A stretch of 64,000 nucleotides of DNA, taken from NCBI GenBank assembly GCA_028692715.1, contig JAQUWU010000003.1:62001-126000 (forward strand). Reading direction: 5' to 3'. Origin of the DNA: Paludibacter sp. GTDB taxonomy: Bacteria > Bacteroidota > Bacteroidia > Bacteroidales > Paludibacteraceae. Of this stretch, positions 44,779 through 54,056 are shown piece after piece (positions within the stretch are counted from its first letter, which is position 1; every line of letters starts with the position of its first letter). Under the pieces are notes generated by a model. It did no database searches and was not told the DNA's origin. It saw only the letters and a program-made list of their open reading frames with translations. Made by a program: the position numbers and the translations under genes.

Positions 44779-44804
44779 TTTGGTGGTTTAGTTTAATTTA
44801 GTTT

Positions 44805-47800
44805 CTAGCACCTCACATCGCATCTCAAACATCTGTTCACCTCATTTCTGGCTTGTTCTCCGGTAAATCCAAAATCTACTTCATGAAAATTCCCAACCCT
44901 TTCTTTTACCGATAATTTATAGCTTATATTTTTCGCACTCACTTTCGGATTTGCAGGAACTTTATTTGCATAAACAAATTCACGGAACAGCAAATGGAAA
45001 CGTTTTTCTTTCATCAAAGCCATATCAATCGATTCGGCTGCTTTTTTAGCCATTCCCATTGCTTCGGCAGCCGTCGATGGCCCAACTACGGCATCGCCAC
45101 CTGCATAAACTTTCGGAACGCATGTTTCATACGAAAATGGATGGATGATGATTCTTCCATCATTGGTTGTATCAATTTTATTATTTTTTAAATATTCTGA
45201 TTCAACCCGTTCGCCCACAGCCAGTATCACAGAATCACACAAGATATCTTCTTTTTCTCCTGTGGGTACTGGTCGTCTTCGACCACTCGCATCAATTCCA
45301 CCACAGGTCATAACATCTACCCGTAAACCGGTAACCTTTCCTGCTTTATCAGTTAATACTTCACTTGGCCCTGACATAAAATGGAAGTTGATTTTTTCGG
45401 CTTCCGATTCGGTGATTTCAATTTTGTTGGCCGGCATATCACATTTATCACGTCGATAAACCACGGTTACATCTTTTCCCAATCTCCAAATACTACGTGC
45501 AGCATCAATGGCTACATTTCCGGCACCGATAACCACTACTTTTTGTCCTAGTTTTGGTATTTTTCCCAAAGCCATTTCTTTCAACACTTCCGTTCCGGCA
45601 AAAACGCCATTTGCTTTATTTCCGGGAATATTTAAATCAATATCTTTCCATGCACCAATAGCCAGATAAACAACATCACATTCGTTTGTTAATGCCTCCA
45701 TTGATAAATTATCGCCTAATCGTTGATTAAATTTGAATTTTACACCTAATTTTTTGATGAATTTAACTTCTTTCTGTAAAACCGATTTTGGCAAACGATA
45801 TTGTGGTATTCCAAATCGGAGTACTCCTCCGGCTTCGGACAAAGCATCGTAAATTGTGATGTCATGTCCAAGGCGAACAAGATAAAAGGCAGCTGTTAGA
45901 CCTGCAGGCCCCGCACCAACAATGGCAATTCGTTTTCCGGTTGAAGGTAGTTTCTCTTTAATAAGTTTTGAGTAAATTTCATTTTCTTTTCCAAGTTGGT
46001 ACATTGTATCGGCAAGATAACGGTGAATTTCGCCTTGCGAAACCGGCTCATCTAATTGATCGCGACGACAGCGCATTTGACAATGGAAATGACAGATACG
46101 ACCGATTGTTCCGGGAATAGGATTATCGCGCAAAGTCAGTTCAAATGCTTCCTCTATCCTATCTTCTTTTATTAATTCAATATATCCCGGGATATTCATA
46201 TGAAGCGGACAACTATTTTCACATAAAGCCAAATATAATTTTTCGCACACTCCTGCATGACAGCGTTTTTCAACAATATGTTCTTCGTATTCGTTTCTGA
46301 AATAACGCAATGTTGTAAGAATTGGATTTGGCGCTGTTTGTCCAAGTCCGCAAATGGCCGTATCTTTTATAGTCTGACTCAGCAATTCTAACATCGTCAA
46401 ATCACTGTGATTTCCTTTTCCTTCGGTAATTCTGGTCAAAATAGCCAAGGCCTGAGCCAGCCCTTCACGACAAGGAGTACATTTACCGCATGATTCAGCA
46501 GCATTAAACTCTAAAAAATATCGTGCAACATCTACCATACAATTATCCTGGTCCATTACTACCATACCCCCCGAACCCATAATAGCGCCAAGTCCGGCAA
46601 GGGATTCATAATCAACAGGAGTATTAAAATGTTTCAGTGGAATGCAACCTCCTGATGGCCCACCTGTTTGAACGGCTTTTACTTTTTTGGAAGTTCCTGT
46701 TCCTTCACCAATTTGGAAAACAAATTGATCCAATGTTGAGCCCAATGGCAATTCCACCAAACCGGTGTTTTTCACTTTACCTACAAGGGAGAATACTTTT
46801 GTTCCCGGACTTTTTTCAGTTCCTGTTTGAGTAAACCATTTGCTTCCTTTTTCAATAATAACTGGGATGTTACACCATGTTTCCACATTGTTTATATTCG
46901 TTGGTTTTCCGTAAAGTCCTTTACCAGCAGGATAAGGAGGACGAGGCATAGGACGCCCGGCTTTCCCTTCAATCGAAGCAATTAATGCCGTTTCCTCGCC
47001 ACAAACGAATGCTCCTGCACCTTCAACCACATCAAGTTTAAAACTAAATCCCGAGTTCATTATATTCTCGCCCATCAAACCCATTGCAATAGCTTCTTCG
47101 ATGGCAATTTTGAGTCTTTTTACGGCCAATGGATATTCGGCACGCACATAAGCTATTCCATGATTTACTCCCATAGCAAAAGCGCCAATCAACATCCCCT
47201 CAATAATAGAATGAGGATCACTTTCAATCTCATTTCGATTCATATAAGCTCCCGGGTCTCCTTCATCAGCATTGCATATCAGGTATTTTTCGTCCGAAAC
47301 AGCAGCTCGCATAATATCCCATTTTTTACCTGTAGGAAAACCGGCACCACCCCGACCTCGCATTTTTGCATCCAACACTTCATTAATAACTTCTGCTGGA
47401 TGCATATTTGTAAGCACTTTAGCAAGCGCACGATAACCGCCTACAGCAATATAATCTTCAATAACTTCAGGATTTATCAAACCTGCGTTACGCAAAACAA
47501 TCTTTTTCTGTCCTTTAAAAAAAGGTATTTCGTTCCAATCTGGAATTTCATCCATTCCTTTTCCGAAATCAACTTCCGAAGTATGGAAATCCCAATTTTC
47601 AATTTTACAAAGTAACTTTTTTCGGTAATTTTTTCCTTTTACAAGTTCCTCAAGAATCTTTGTTGCTTCTTTTTCATCTACTTTACTGTAAACCAACATG
47701 GGTTTACCTGGAGAATAAACTGTCATCAAAGGTTCTTCTGCACAAAACCCAAAACAACCTACGGGTTTAAGTTTACAATTGATCTTATTTTCCAGAATAT

Positions 47801-47993
47801 TTTTCTGCAAACTTTTAAAAATAATATCGGCACCATTTCCAATCCCACAAGTTCCCATTCCAACTAAAATCATCGGGATAGTACCCCCAACCCCTAAAGG
47901 GGAGTTTTGGATACATTTATCATAGGCTTTTTTCCAGAAATATAAAGGTGTATTTAAGTACCTTTTTTCAGTTATTTCATCAGGTATGATCAT
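44805..47993 (-). CDS. NuoF-like hydrogenase subunit fused to a GltD-like oxidoreductase
   Basis: A 1062-residue fusion. Residues about 41-130 form a thioredoxin-like [2Fe-2S] domain with Cys49, Cys80 and Cys84. Residues 140-590 are NuoF-like: FMN/NADH site RGRGGAGFPTGKKW (about 212-225), a central SLBB part and the cluster motif ESCGKCTPCREG (about 507-518). From about 600 the protein becomes a GltD/NfnB-type flavoprotein, with Cys motifs CENSCPLHMNIP and CHFHCQMRCRRD, FAD loop VGAGPAGLTAAF and NAD(P) site IGAGNVAIDAARSIWRLGKDVTVVYRRD. It ends CLRCDVRC. It is probably the electron-input and possibly bifurcating subunit for HydA. Residues 30-37 (NSPLGVGG) are encoded by a palindromic repeat. 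Confidence 0.9.
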   Translation of the reverse strand: MIIPDEITEKRYLNTPLYFWKKAYDKCIQNSPLGVGGTIPMILVGMGTCGIGNGADIIFKSLQKNILENKINCKLKPVGCFGFCAEEPLMTVYSPGKPMLVYSKVDEKEATKILEELVKGKNYRKKLLCKIENWDFHTSEVDFGKGMDEIPDWNEIPFFKGQKKIVLRNAGLINPEVIEDYIAVGGYRALAKVLTNMHPAEVINEVLDAKMRGRGGAGFPTGKKWDIMRAAVSDEKYLICNADEGDPGAYMNRNEIESDPHSIIEGMLIGAFAMGVNHGIAYVRAEYPLAVKRLKIAIEEAIAMGLMGENIMNSGFSFKLDVVEGAGAFVCGEETALIASIEGKAGRPMPRPPYPAGKGLYGKPTNINNVETWCNIPVIIEKGSKWFTQTGTEKSPGTKVFSLVGKVKNTGLVELPLGSTLDQFVFQIGEGTGTSKKVKAVQTGGPSGGCIPLKHFNTPVDYESLAGLGAIMGSGGMVVMDQDNCMVDVARYFLEFNAAESCGKCTPCREGLAQALAILTRITEGKGNHSDLTMLELLSQTIKDTAICGLGQTAPNPILTTLRYFRNEYEEHIVEKRCHAGVCEKLYLALCENSCPLHMNIPGYIELIKEDRIEEAFELTLRDNPIPGTIGRICHFHCQMRCRRDQLDEPVSQGEIHRYLADTMYQLGKENEIYSKLIKEKLPSTGKRIAIVGAGPAGLTAAFYLVRLGHDITIYDALSEAGGVLRFGIPQYRLPKSVLQKEVKFIKKLGVKFKFNQRLGDNLSMEALTNECDVVYLAIGAWKDIDLNIPGNKANGVFAGTEVLKEMALGKIPKLGQKVVVIGAGNVAIDAARSIWRLGKDVTVVYRRDKCDMPANKIEITESEAEKINFHFMSGPSEVLTDKAGKVTGLRVDVMTCGGIDASGRRRPVPTGEKEDILCDSVILAVGERVESEYLKNNKIDTTNDGRIIIHPFSYETCVPKVYAGGDAVVGPSTAAEAMGMAKKAAESIDMALMKEKRFHLLFREFVYANKVPANPKVSAKNISYKLSVKERVGNFHEVDFGFTGEQARNEVNRCLRCDVRC
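47883..47905. repeat. CCCCTAAAGGGG palindrome inside the NuoF-like gene
   Basis: The core CCCCTAAAGGGG at 47891-47902, with a flanking CCCCC, lies in frame within the coding region. It reads NSPLGVGG on the minus strand, between the N-terminal helix and the first strand of the thioredoxin-like domain. Confidence 0.8.
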
Positions 47994-48051
47994 AGTATTA
48001 GCATTTTATAATTCTAAAATTTGAAAGTCAAGAAAAGAAAGTTGTAACCCT

Positions 48052-48573
48052 TTAGATGACAGAGGATATCTCTTTTACTTTTGAAAGAATTTTCAATAAT
48101 TTTTGTGAATTTACATTGCTGTAAATAACCCCATCCACTGCAACAACAGGCGATTGTGCACATTGGCCAAAACAGGCTACTGTTTTGATTGTAAACTCAT
48201 TATCCGATGTTGTAACAGATTGCTCAGCATCAATTTCACCGGACTTGATGCCAAAAACAGTACTGATTTCATCCAGCAACCCTTTTGAACCTTTGGTGTG
48301 ACAAGCAGTACCACGACATACAACTATGGAATGACGCCCTTGTGGTTTCAAATTAAAAAAAGAATAGAATGTAACAACACTATAAACTTGTGTGTATGGA
48401 ACCTGCATTTTTTGAGAAACAAGTGTGAGTGTGTTTTCGGGAAGGTATTTCAAAGGGTTAGCCTCCTGCACTTCTTCAAGTGTAGTTAACAATGCGCCGG
48501 GCTTACCTGCATGTTTCTCAATTATTTCATCGAGAACTGTTTCGGGAATGATAGAATGAATGTGTTTTTCCAT
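48052..48573 (-). CDS. hydC: NuoE-like [2Fe-2S] hydrogenase subunit
   Basis: A 173-residue thioredoxin-like ferredoxin of the NuoE/HydC family. The start at 48573 (MEKHIHSIIPE) fits the family; an earlier ATG at 48606 adds a non-conserved stretch. The helical N-terminus (about 1-70) precedes the cluster domain with Cys-x4-Cys in CRGTAC (about 87-92) and Cys-x3-Cys in CFGQC (about 131-135). It is the first gene of the operon and transfers electrons between the NuoF-like and HydA subunits. Two -7 boxes lie 89-114 bases upstream. Confidence 0.92.
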   Translation of the reverse strand: MEKHIHSIIPETVLDEIIEKHAGKPGALLTTLEEVQEANPLKYLPENTLTLVSQKMQVPYTQVYSVVTFYSFFNLKPQGRHSIVVCRGTACHTKGSKGLLDEISTVFGIKSGEIDAEQSVTTSDNEFTIKTVACFGQCAQSPVVAVDGVIYSNVNSQKLLKILSKVKEISSVI

Positions 48574-48661
48574 AAATATATTATTTTTATAAATAACAAT
48601 TTTCAACCAACATCCAAAAAAATTGAAAGATTAAAATGTACGCAAAAACTTTAACTGCTTT

Positions 48662-48687
48662 CAAATATAGTTAACGATACAAATATA
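48662..48687 (-). promoter_or_regulatory. Two -7 boxes for the hydrogenase operon
   Basis: TATATTTG occurs twice on the minus strand, at 48662-48669 and 48680-48687, upstream of the NuoE-like gene. Confidence 0.5.
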
Positions 48688-48800
48688 ATATTTAATTACG
48701 GAAATATTTCTTTAATTACAAATATTTTTATTTTTATACAAAAATAAATCATTTCTGTTGAATCAGATCAAAATATATGTGGCATTATTTGTACTGAAAA

Positions 48801-48838
48801 CATAAAAGGCATCCCCAATCCGAGGATACCTTTTATGT
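48801..48838 (-). terminator. Terminator after the DUF6242 lipoprotein gene
   Basis: A stem CATAAAAGG-C-ATCC/GGAT-A-CCTTTTATG with one central mismatch and a 9-base loop, 18 bases after the stop codon. The T-run is short. Confidence 0.6.
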
Positions 48839-48855
48839 ATATTTTGAAAGATTAT

Positions 48856-50259
48856 TTATTGTAAAAGAAAGCCTTTTCGGTTTAATTTTCCGGTCCAGAT
48901 ATCTGACAAATTCTGTGTAGCAGTTTTTCCACCAAATAAGAAAATCCTGTTTGAATTAGTAACTTGTTCTGAAGTGTAAGTTATTGTTTCATCATAATCC
49001 ATTGGATTGAAGACAATGGCAGACGTGTAGTTTCTAATCAAATATTCTTCAGGAAGGACATTGTAGGCAGTATCGGGTTTATGCCAACTAAAACCTTCAT
49101 CAATTGAAACCTTGTAATGTGATGTTAAAACCGTACTATCATTTCGGACTCCAAAAAGGAATAATTTATCGTCGTATGAAATTACTGACGCACCTGTGGC
49201 AAGTGTATCGAGCGTTTTATTTTCAATACTAAAGTCGATCCAATAAGTACCATTTTCGGTGTTCCAATTCGTTTTCAAGGTGGTTCCGTCAGCACTTTTT
49301 CCTCCAATAATCATTGCTTTACTTTTACCTGTACGCGATTTAAACGAAATTGATGTAAAATCACTGATTGGAAAATTATATTTAATTTGTTGATTTACTG
49401 TCGCATCACTAAATTCACCGTTTATACTATTCGCAAAATAATAGTTCTGATCTGAATTTAATTTTACAACTGCACATAAATTACTGTTTAAAGTACACAA
49501 CAACGAAACAAATGTGTAATCCGTAAATTGAACTTTTGGTGTCCAATTTAATCCATCAGCTGATGAATATATTTTATTGTCTGCTGCTGTAACATATATT
49601 ATGCTTCCGATAATGTTCAGATCACTAAACGTGCAATTTGAGGGCAAGCCGGTTATTGTTTTGGAACTCCAATCATATCCATTTGCCGAAACATATGCAT
49701 AATTTGCAGTATTATTTTTCAAATAATAAAATACCAAGTCATTAAAATAAACGGCTTTTTGATTTAAAGCATTATGGTTATCAATATTATCACTTACTTT
49801 ATTCCATATATATAATTCTGAACTTACTTGATGAACATTTACTTTTATAGGATATGTTCTCAGATGTATGACGTCGGCAGCATAATTTTTAATTTTCACA
49901 ACATTCGTAAAATCAATAGTATCAGTTCCGGTAAGATAAACTGAATCTAACACATCATCATTTTGATAGTAAAGCAATTTGGCACCTGTACTTTGAAAGG
50001 TAAAAGTAGGATTCACACTATCGATTCGGGTTTGATAAGGCAATGAGTCAAGATTTACAATTACCGAATCATCCAACAACTCGTCCCATTCCAATGTAAA
50101 ATCGGCACTGCTAAGATCTGGTATACTATCATTATCAGCAAAAGTAAGCGAAACAAAAGTTGGATTTTCTGAATAGGTTGTATCATCTGTGCTTAAACAT
50201 GAAGCAAGAAAAATAACTGCAAAAAGAGGAATAATTAACCTGAATTGTTTGAATTTCAT
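48856..50259 (-). CDS. DUF6242-like surface lipoprotein
   Basis: A 467-residue lipoprotein. The start at 50259 gives a signal peptide with lipobox FLASC (Cys near 21); the longer reading frame would begin upstream of the -7 box at 50281. The N-terminal region (about 30-135) looks like an Ig-like beta-sandwich, and the rest shows Kelch/sialidase-like repeating blades: NGYDWSSKTITGLPSNC, SADGLNWTPKVQF, INGEFSD, SIDEGFSWHKPD, then IFLFGGKTATQNLSDIWTG. This matches the Bacteroidales DUF6242 family. It is probably exposed on the cell surface. The ligand is unknown. Confidence 0.8.
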   Translation of the reverse strand: MKFKQFRLIIPLFAVIFLASCLSTDDTTYSENPTFVSLTFADNDSIPDLSSADFTLEWDELLDDSVIVNLDSLPYQTRIDSVNPTFTFQSTGAKLLYYQNDDVLDSVYLTGTDTIDFTNVVKIKNYAADVIHLRTYPIKVNVHQVSSELYIWNKVSDNIDNHNALNQKAVYFNDLVFYYLKNNTANYAYVSANGYDWSSKTITGLPSNCTFSDLNIIGSIIYVTAADNKIYSSADGLNWTPKVQFTDYTFVSLLCTLNSNLCAVVKLNSDQNYYFANSINGEFSDATVNQQIKYNFPISDFTSISFKSRTGKSKAMIIGGKSADGTTLKTNWNTENGTYWIDFSIENKTLDTLATGASVISYDDKLFLFGVRNDSTVLTSHYKVSIDEGFSWHKPDTAYNVLPEEYLIRNYTSAIVFNPMDYDETITYTSEQVTNSNRIFLFGGKTATQNLSDIWTGKLNRKGFLLQ

Positions 50260-50280
50260 ATTGACATTTTTTTGAACGGA

Positions 50281-50288
50281 CAAAGTTA
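50281..50288 (-). promoter_or_regulatory. Bacteroidota -7 box for the DUF6242 gene
   Basis: TAACTTTG on the minus strand, 21 bases upstream of the start at 50259. It excludes the longer reading of the gene. Confidence 0.6.
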
Positions 50289-50398
50289 AAAACATTTTGA
50301 CTCTTTTAAACGGGTTCTTCTAAGTTTTATTATTTTTTATAATTAAAAGACATGTTGTATTAGAAAATTTAGCTGAAATATTCTCATTGCAGGAATTA

Positions 50399-51160
50399 TT
50401 ATTGAATTTCAACCATTACCGGACAATGATCAGAATGAACAGCATCCGAAAGAATAGCCGCATTTACAAGTTTCGGTTTCAAAGTATCTGTCACCCAATG
50501 ATAATCAATCCGCCATCCGGCATTTCGGTAACGTGCACCACCCCTATAACTCCACCAACTGTATTTCTCCGCACTTTTATCAAATTCTCGGAACGAATCC
50601 ACCATTCCTGATGCTTCATATTGGTCGAGCCACTCGCGTTCTTCCGGTAAAAATCCTGAAACTCCGTTTTGACGTTCGGGATGATTAATATCAATTGGTT
50701 TATGACAAATATTATAGTCACCACAAATAATCAAATTTGGACGGCTTTTGCGAAGTTCTGTAACAAAGGGTAGAAATGCAGACAGAAAATCCATTTTAAA
50801 TGCCTGACGTTCATCACCGGATGAACCTGAAGGTACATAAACACTGATAATTGACAAATCACCAAAGTCAGCTCGGATAACACGACCTTCGAAATCGTAA
50901 CGGGGATGATTCATGCCAATCACCACATTATCAGGAGCTTTTTTTGTCAGTATTGCCACGCCACTATAGCCTTTTTTTACGGCCGAATGAGCGTAAGTTG
51001 TATAACCCATTTCGGCAAAAAGCATAGTGTCAATCTGTTCGGGTTGAGCTTTTGTTTCCTGAAGACAAAGTACATCAGGATCTTCTTCTTTCATCCAACC
51101 CGTAAAATTTTTGGTCAGTGCTGCACGAATGCCATTTACATTGTATGAGATAATTTTCAT
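50399..51160 (-). CDS. xthA: Exodeoxyribonuclease III
   Basis: A 253-residue AP endonuclease and 3' exonuclease of base-excision repair. Exonuclease-endonuclease-phosphatase family motifs are clear: [12 protein letters not shown] (about 3-14), [10 protein letters not shown] (about 33-42, metal Glu), YVPSGS (about 108-113), [13 protein letters not shown] (about 146-158), WRIDYHWVT (about 221-229) and [10 protein letters not shown] at the C-terminus. Length is standard. Its start overlaps the mlaF stop by 4 bases (ATGA), so it is translationally coupled to a lipid-transport gene with no obvious functional relation. Confidence 0.95.
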   Translation of the reverse strand: MKIISYNVNGIRAALTKNFTGWMKEEDPDVLCLQETKAQPEQIDTMLFAEMGYTTYAHSAVKKGYSGVAILTKKAPDNVVIGMNHPRYDFEGRVIRADFGDLSIISVYVPSGSSGDERQAFKMDFLSAFLPFVTELRKSRPNLIICGDYNICHKPIDINHPERQNGVSGFLPEEREWLDQYEASGMVDSFREFDKSAEKYSWWSYRGGARYRNAGWRIDYHWVTDTLKPKLVNAAILSDAVHSDHCPVMVEIQ

Positions 51161-51915
51161 TGGTTTACTTTTTTAACTTGTTTAAACAATTCTGACGCAA
51201 ACACAAAATCGTTTAGCGCATCATTATCAACATGAAAAATGTCATCTTTGTTCCCTTGCCACGCTTTTACTCCCTTTTCGATAAAAATAATATTTTCACC
51301 AATTTCCATTACTGAGTTCATATCGTGAGAGTTAATAATGGTTGTGATATCAAATTCATGAGTAATCTCATTGATCAACTTATCAATAATCAGCGAGGTT
51401 TTCGGGTCGAGGCCGGAATTTGGTTCATCGCAGAAAAGGTATTTCGGTTGTAGAGCAATGGCACGGGCAATAGCAACACGTTTTTGCATCCCTCCACTAA
51501 TTTCGGACGGTGCTAAACCATAAGCTTTTTCTTCAAGATTTACATGTTTCAAACAAAAACGAGCACGTTCAATCATTTCCTCCCGGTTAGTTTGAGCAAA
51601 CATTTCGAGTGGATACATCACGTTTTCCAACACCGTCAATGAATCGAAAAGTGCCGAACCCTGAAAAAGCATTCCAACCTCTTTCCGCAAAACGCGAATA
51701 TCACGCATATGCATATCGGGCAAATTACGGCCATCATATTCAATCCGTCCGTTATCAATCCGATGAAGTCCAATGATACTTTTCATCAAAACCGTTTTTC
51801 CTGAACCACTCTGACCAATAATCATATTCGTTTTCCCTGTTTCAAAAACAGCAGAAACATTTTTCAAAACATGATTCGTATCAAAGGATTTATCTACATT
51901 TTTTACTTCTATCAT
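51157..51915 (-). CDS. mlaF: ABC transporter ATP-binding protein, MlaF-like
   Basis: A 252-residue ATPase of the Mla/Mce-type lipid-transport ABC system. Walker A is GQSGSGKT (about 35-42), the signature [16 protein letters not shown] (about 138-153), Walker [14 protein letters not shown] (about 159-171) and the switch histidine in TTIINSHD. The [18 protein letters not shown] segment is typical of MlaF. It pairs with the permease gene upstream at 52115-52855, 199 bases away. The MCE-domain and periplasmic parts are not in the window. It probably moves phospholipids between inner and outer membrane. Confidence 0.9.
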   Translation of the reverse strand: MIEVKNVDKSFDTNHVLKNVSAVFETGKTNMIIGQSGSGKTVLMKSIIGLHRIDNGRIEYDGRNLPDMHMRDIRVLRKEVGMLFQGSALFDSLTVLENVMYPLEMFAQTNREEMIERARFCLKHVNLEEKAYGLAPSEISGGMQKRVAIARAIALQPKYLFCDEPNSGLDPKTSLIIDKLINEITHEFDITTIINSHDMNSVMEIGENIIFIEKGVKAWQGNKDDIFHVDNDALNDFVFASELFKQVKKVNQ

Positions 51916-51924
51916 TTCAGGGAG

Positions 51925-52020
51925 AAAGTTTTTAAAGTTCTTAGAGTTTGTAAGGTTTATAAAGTCTGTAAAGTTATAAAGGATAGATAATGTTACAATT
52001 TTTTTCAGTTTACGACTAAC
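51925..52020. other. AT-rich AAAGTTTATAAAG-type intergenic sequence
   Basis: Low-complexity sequence of AAAGTTTATAAAG-like words next to the heptamer array. A mirror version occurs at 55653-55690. Confidence 0.55.
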
Positions 52021-52022
52021 TG

Positions 52023-52106
52023 TTTACTGCTTACTGTTTACTGTTTACTGTTTACTGCTTACTGCTTACTGCTTACTGTTTACTGCTTACTGCTTACTGT
52101 TTGCTG
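52023..52106. repeat. Heptamer tandem array (T/C)TTACTG, 12 units
   Basis: Twelve tandem 7-base units, mostly TTTACTG or CTTACTG, between mlaE and mlaF. An array of the complementary heptamers CAGTAAA/CAGTGAT lies at 55584-55643. Confidence 0.85.
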
Positions 52107-52114
52107 CTTCTTCA

Positions 52115-52855
52115 TTAGTTCAACATAATTTTTGTAATCAAAATATTGAAAAACAGAATCAAAATGCTTCCGTTTACAACTGCATTTGTACTAGCTTTAC
52201 CCACATCCAATGCTCCTCCATAAGCATAATATCCATAATATGCAGCAACAGAAGAAATTATAAACGCAAAAATCATTGATTTAAATATGGAATAGTAAAT
52301 ATAATAGGGTATAAATGCATATTGAATACCAATGAGATAATCGCCAGTAGTTAATATGTCAGTCAAAACCCCTACAAAATACCCGCCTGTTAATCCTAAT
52401 CCCATACTAAAAATCACCAAAAACGGCATCATAACAACAAAAGCTACAATTTTGGGAAGGATTAGATAATTTGCCGAATTAACTCCCATAATTTCAAGGG
52501 CATCAATTTGTTCGGTAATGCGCATAGTTCCTATTTCGGATGCAATATTTGAGCCCACTTTACCGGCCAAGATAAGACATAAAATGGTGGAAGAGAATTC
52601 GAGTAATAAAGTATCACGGGTTACCAAACCAGTTGTGTAAACCGGCAATAATGGATTTGAAGTGTTCAGTTTGGTTTGCATTGTCATAATGAAACCGATA
52701 AATACTGAAATAATTGCAACAATAGGCAAAGACTGCAACCCCAGTTTCTCCAGTTCTTTTGGAAATTGTCGGAAAAACATTTTCCAACGGTCAGGGAGTA
52801 CGAAAACCCGTTGCATCAATAAAAAAAACCTACCGGTTTCGCTAATTAAACTCAT
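52115..52855 (-). CDS. mlaE: Lipid-transport ABC permease, MlaE-like
   Basis: A 246-residue inner-membrane permease of the MlaE/YrbE family with about five hydrophobic segments. The family core is present: an N-terminal amphipathic helix, then PIVAIISVFIGFIMTMQ (about 44-60), TLLLEFSSTILCLILAGKVGSNIASEIGTMRITEQIDALEIMGVNS (about 82-127) with the conserved E-x-G-T-M-x-x-T-E-Q-I-D-A-L motif, and GKASTNAVVNGSI near the C-terminus. It is upstream of mlaF in one unit, interrupted by the heptamer array. Confidence 0.9.
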   Translation of the reverse strand: MSLISETGRFFLLMQRVFVLPDRWKMFFRQFPKELEKLGLQSLPIVAIISVFIGFIMTMQTKLNTSNPLLPVYTTGLVTRDTLLLEFSSTILCLILAGKVGSNIASEIGTMRITEQIDALEIMGVNSANYLILPKIVAFVVMMPFLVIFSMGLGLTGGYFVGVLTDILTTGDYLIGIQYAFIPYYIYYSIFKSMIFAFIISSVAAYYGYYAYGGALDVGKASTNAVVNGSILILFFNILITKIMLN

Positions 52856-52972
52856 GATTTATAGTGATAAACGATTAATTACATTGAAATAAAAATGGAT
52901 CTATTCAATTCTTTTTTATGAATTTGCAAATATACTCTTTTTTTGAATAACAGAAAACCCGTACATTGGAAC

Positions 52973-53010
52973 AAAAAAGAGAAACCCGCACTTGCGAATT
53001 TCTCTTTTTT
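52973..53010 (-). terminator. Terminator after rplS
   Basis: An AAAAAAGAGAAA/TTTCTCTTTTTT stem, with an inner CGCA/TGCG pairing, 22 bases after the rplS stop. It has T-runs in both directions. Confidence 0.85.
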
Positions 53011-53032
53011 ATTTCTTTTGGAAAGAATACGA

Positions 53033-53380
53033 TTACACGCGTCTTTCTTTGATACGAGCTTTTTTACCGGTAAGTGCACGTAAATAATACAATTTAGCGC
53101 GACGTACTTTACCACGTTTGTTAACGGTAATACTTTCAATAAACGGAGAATCCATTGGAAAAATACGTTCAACACCTATATTTCCTGATATTTTACGGAC
53201 AGTAAAACGTTTTTTGTTTTCGTGACCAACGATTTTGAGTACATCGCCTCGAAATTCCTGAATACGTTCTTTGCTACCCTCTTTAATACGGTAAGCTACT
53301 GTTACAGTATCTCCGGCTTTGAACACTGGATGACTTTGTTCAACCAGAAATGCTTGTTCTGCAATTTTAATTAAGTCCAT
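53033..53380 (-). CDS. rplS: 50S ribosomal protein L19
   Basis: A 115-residue ribosomal protein at the 30S-50S interface. The family signature is clear: [29 protein letters not shown] (about 19-47), [26 protein letters not shown] (about 58-83) and the C-terminal basic [21 protein letters not shown]. Length is standard. It is a single gene here with its own -7 box and terminator; rimM, often its neighbour, is 45 kb away in this window. Confidence 0.96.
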   Translation of the reverse strand: MDLIKIAEQAFLVEQSHPVFKAGDTVTVAYRIKEGSKERIQEFRGDVLKIVGHENKKRFTVRKISGNIGVERIFPMDSPFIESITVNKRGKVRRAKLYYLRALTGKKARIKERRV

Positions 53381-53464
53381 TATTGCTGTTTGTTTAAATA
53401 AATATTATGCGCAATATTCACAGACCTCACTTATTCTGTCAGAGATTACGCTAAAATTGGACTG

Positions 53465-53472
53465 CAAAAGTA
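53465..53472 (-). promoter_or_regulatory. Bacteroidota -7 box for rplS
   Basis: TACTTTTG on the minus strand, 84 bases upstream of the rplS start. Confidence 0.55.
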
Positions 53473-54019
53473 CTGCTTTTTTTTAGTCCGGCAAATAAAT
53501 TACTCACATTTTTATACATTTCCGATTTTGTATCAATATTAATTCACTTTTATCCAATTAATTTCAATAAAAATGAAAGAAAATTGACTCATTTAAATTC
53601 ATAAAAACATTCCGGAAGAACTCTTTCAGAATAGATTGATTTTAATGATTATACGCAGAGTGTTCTGATTTAAAGTCCGGACAAGAATTGATATAAATTA
53701 TTGATTCAAATCAGATTTTTTTATTACTAAAAAACTATGAATCATGAATTTATTCGAACCAACTTTTAACGACCAAAGGAGATAATTCTCACTAAAATAT
53801 ATGATTATAATTTGTGGAAATTCATATAATTCGTGGACAAAAAGATTTGTTTTGATTATTAAACAATCAACCTGTTAATTGCTTCAGGAGCTTACGTGGA
53901 GAAACATTTTGATTTTTATGTTTTTATATTTAAAAGTTCATTTTATAATCAACTAATTAAAATTGCTTTGTATTCAAAATCAATCTTATTTATGTGTTGA
54001 TAAAATAACTATTTTTTTG

Positions 54020-54027
54020 TAGCTTTG
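54020..54027 (+). promoter_or_regulatory. Bacteroidota -7 box for purH
   Basis: TAGCTTTG, 29 bases upstream of the purH start codon. Confidence 0.6.
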
Positions 54028-54056
54028 CATCCCATAAATCAAAGTAAAAAAGGGAA

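Larger units (their letters stand above)
53381..54056. other. 676-base intergenic region between rplS and purH
   Basis: An AT-rich divergent intergenic region. At the left is the rplS promoter box (53465-53472) and at the right the purH box (54020-54027). Around 53810-53845 is an ATTTGTGGAAATTC...ATTCGTGGAC stretch with a partial internal repeat. I find no coding frame, RNA gene or strong hairpin. Confidence 0.6.

Noticed and set aside
47160-47615. 151-codon plus-strand frame inside the NuoF-like gene
   Set aside because: It is an antisense shadow of the conserved FMN/NADH domain, with no promoter or ribosome-binding context.
52023-52106. Possible CRISPR or regulatory iteron array
   Set aside because: The units are contiguous 7-mers without spacers and no replication or cas gene is near.
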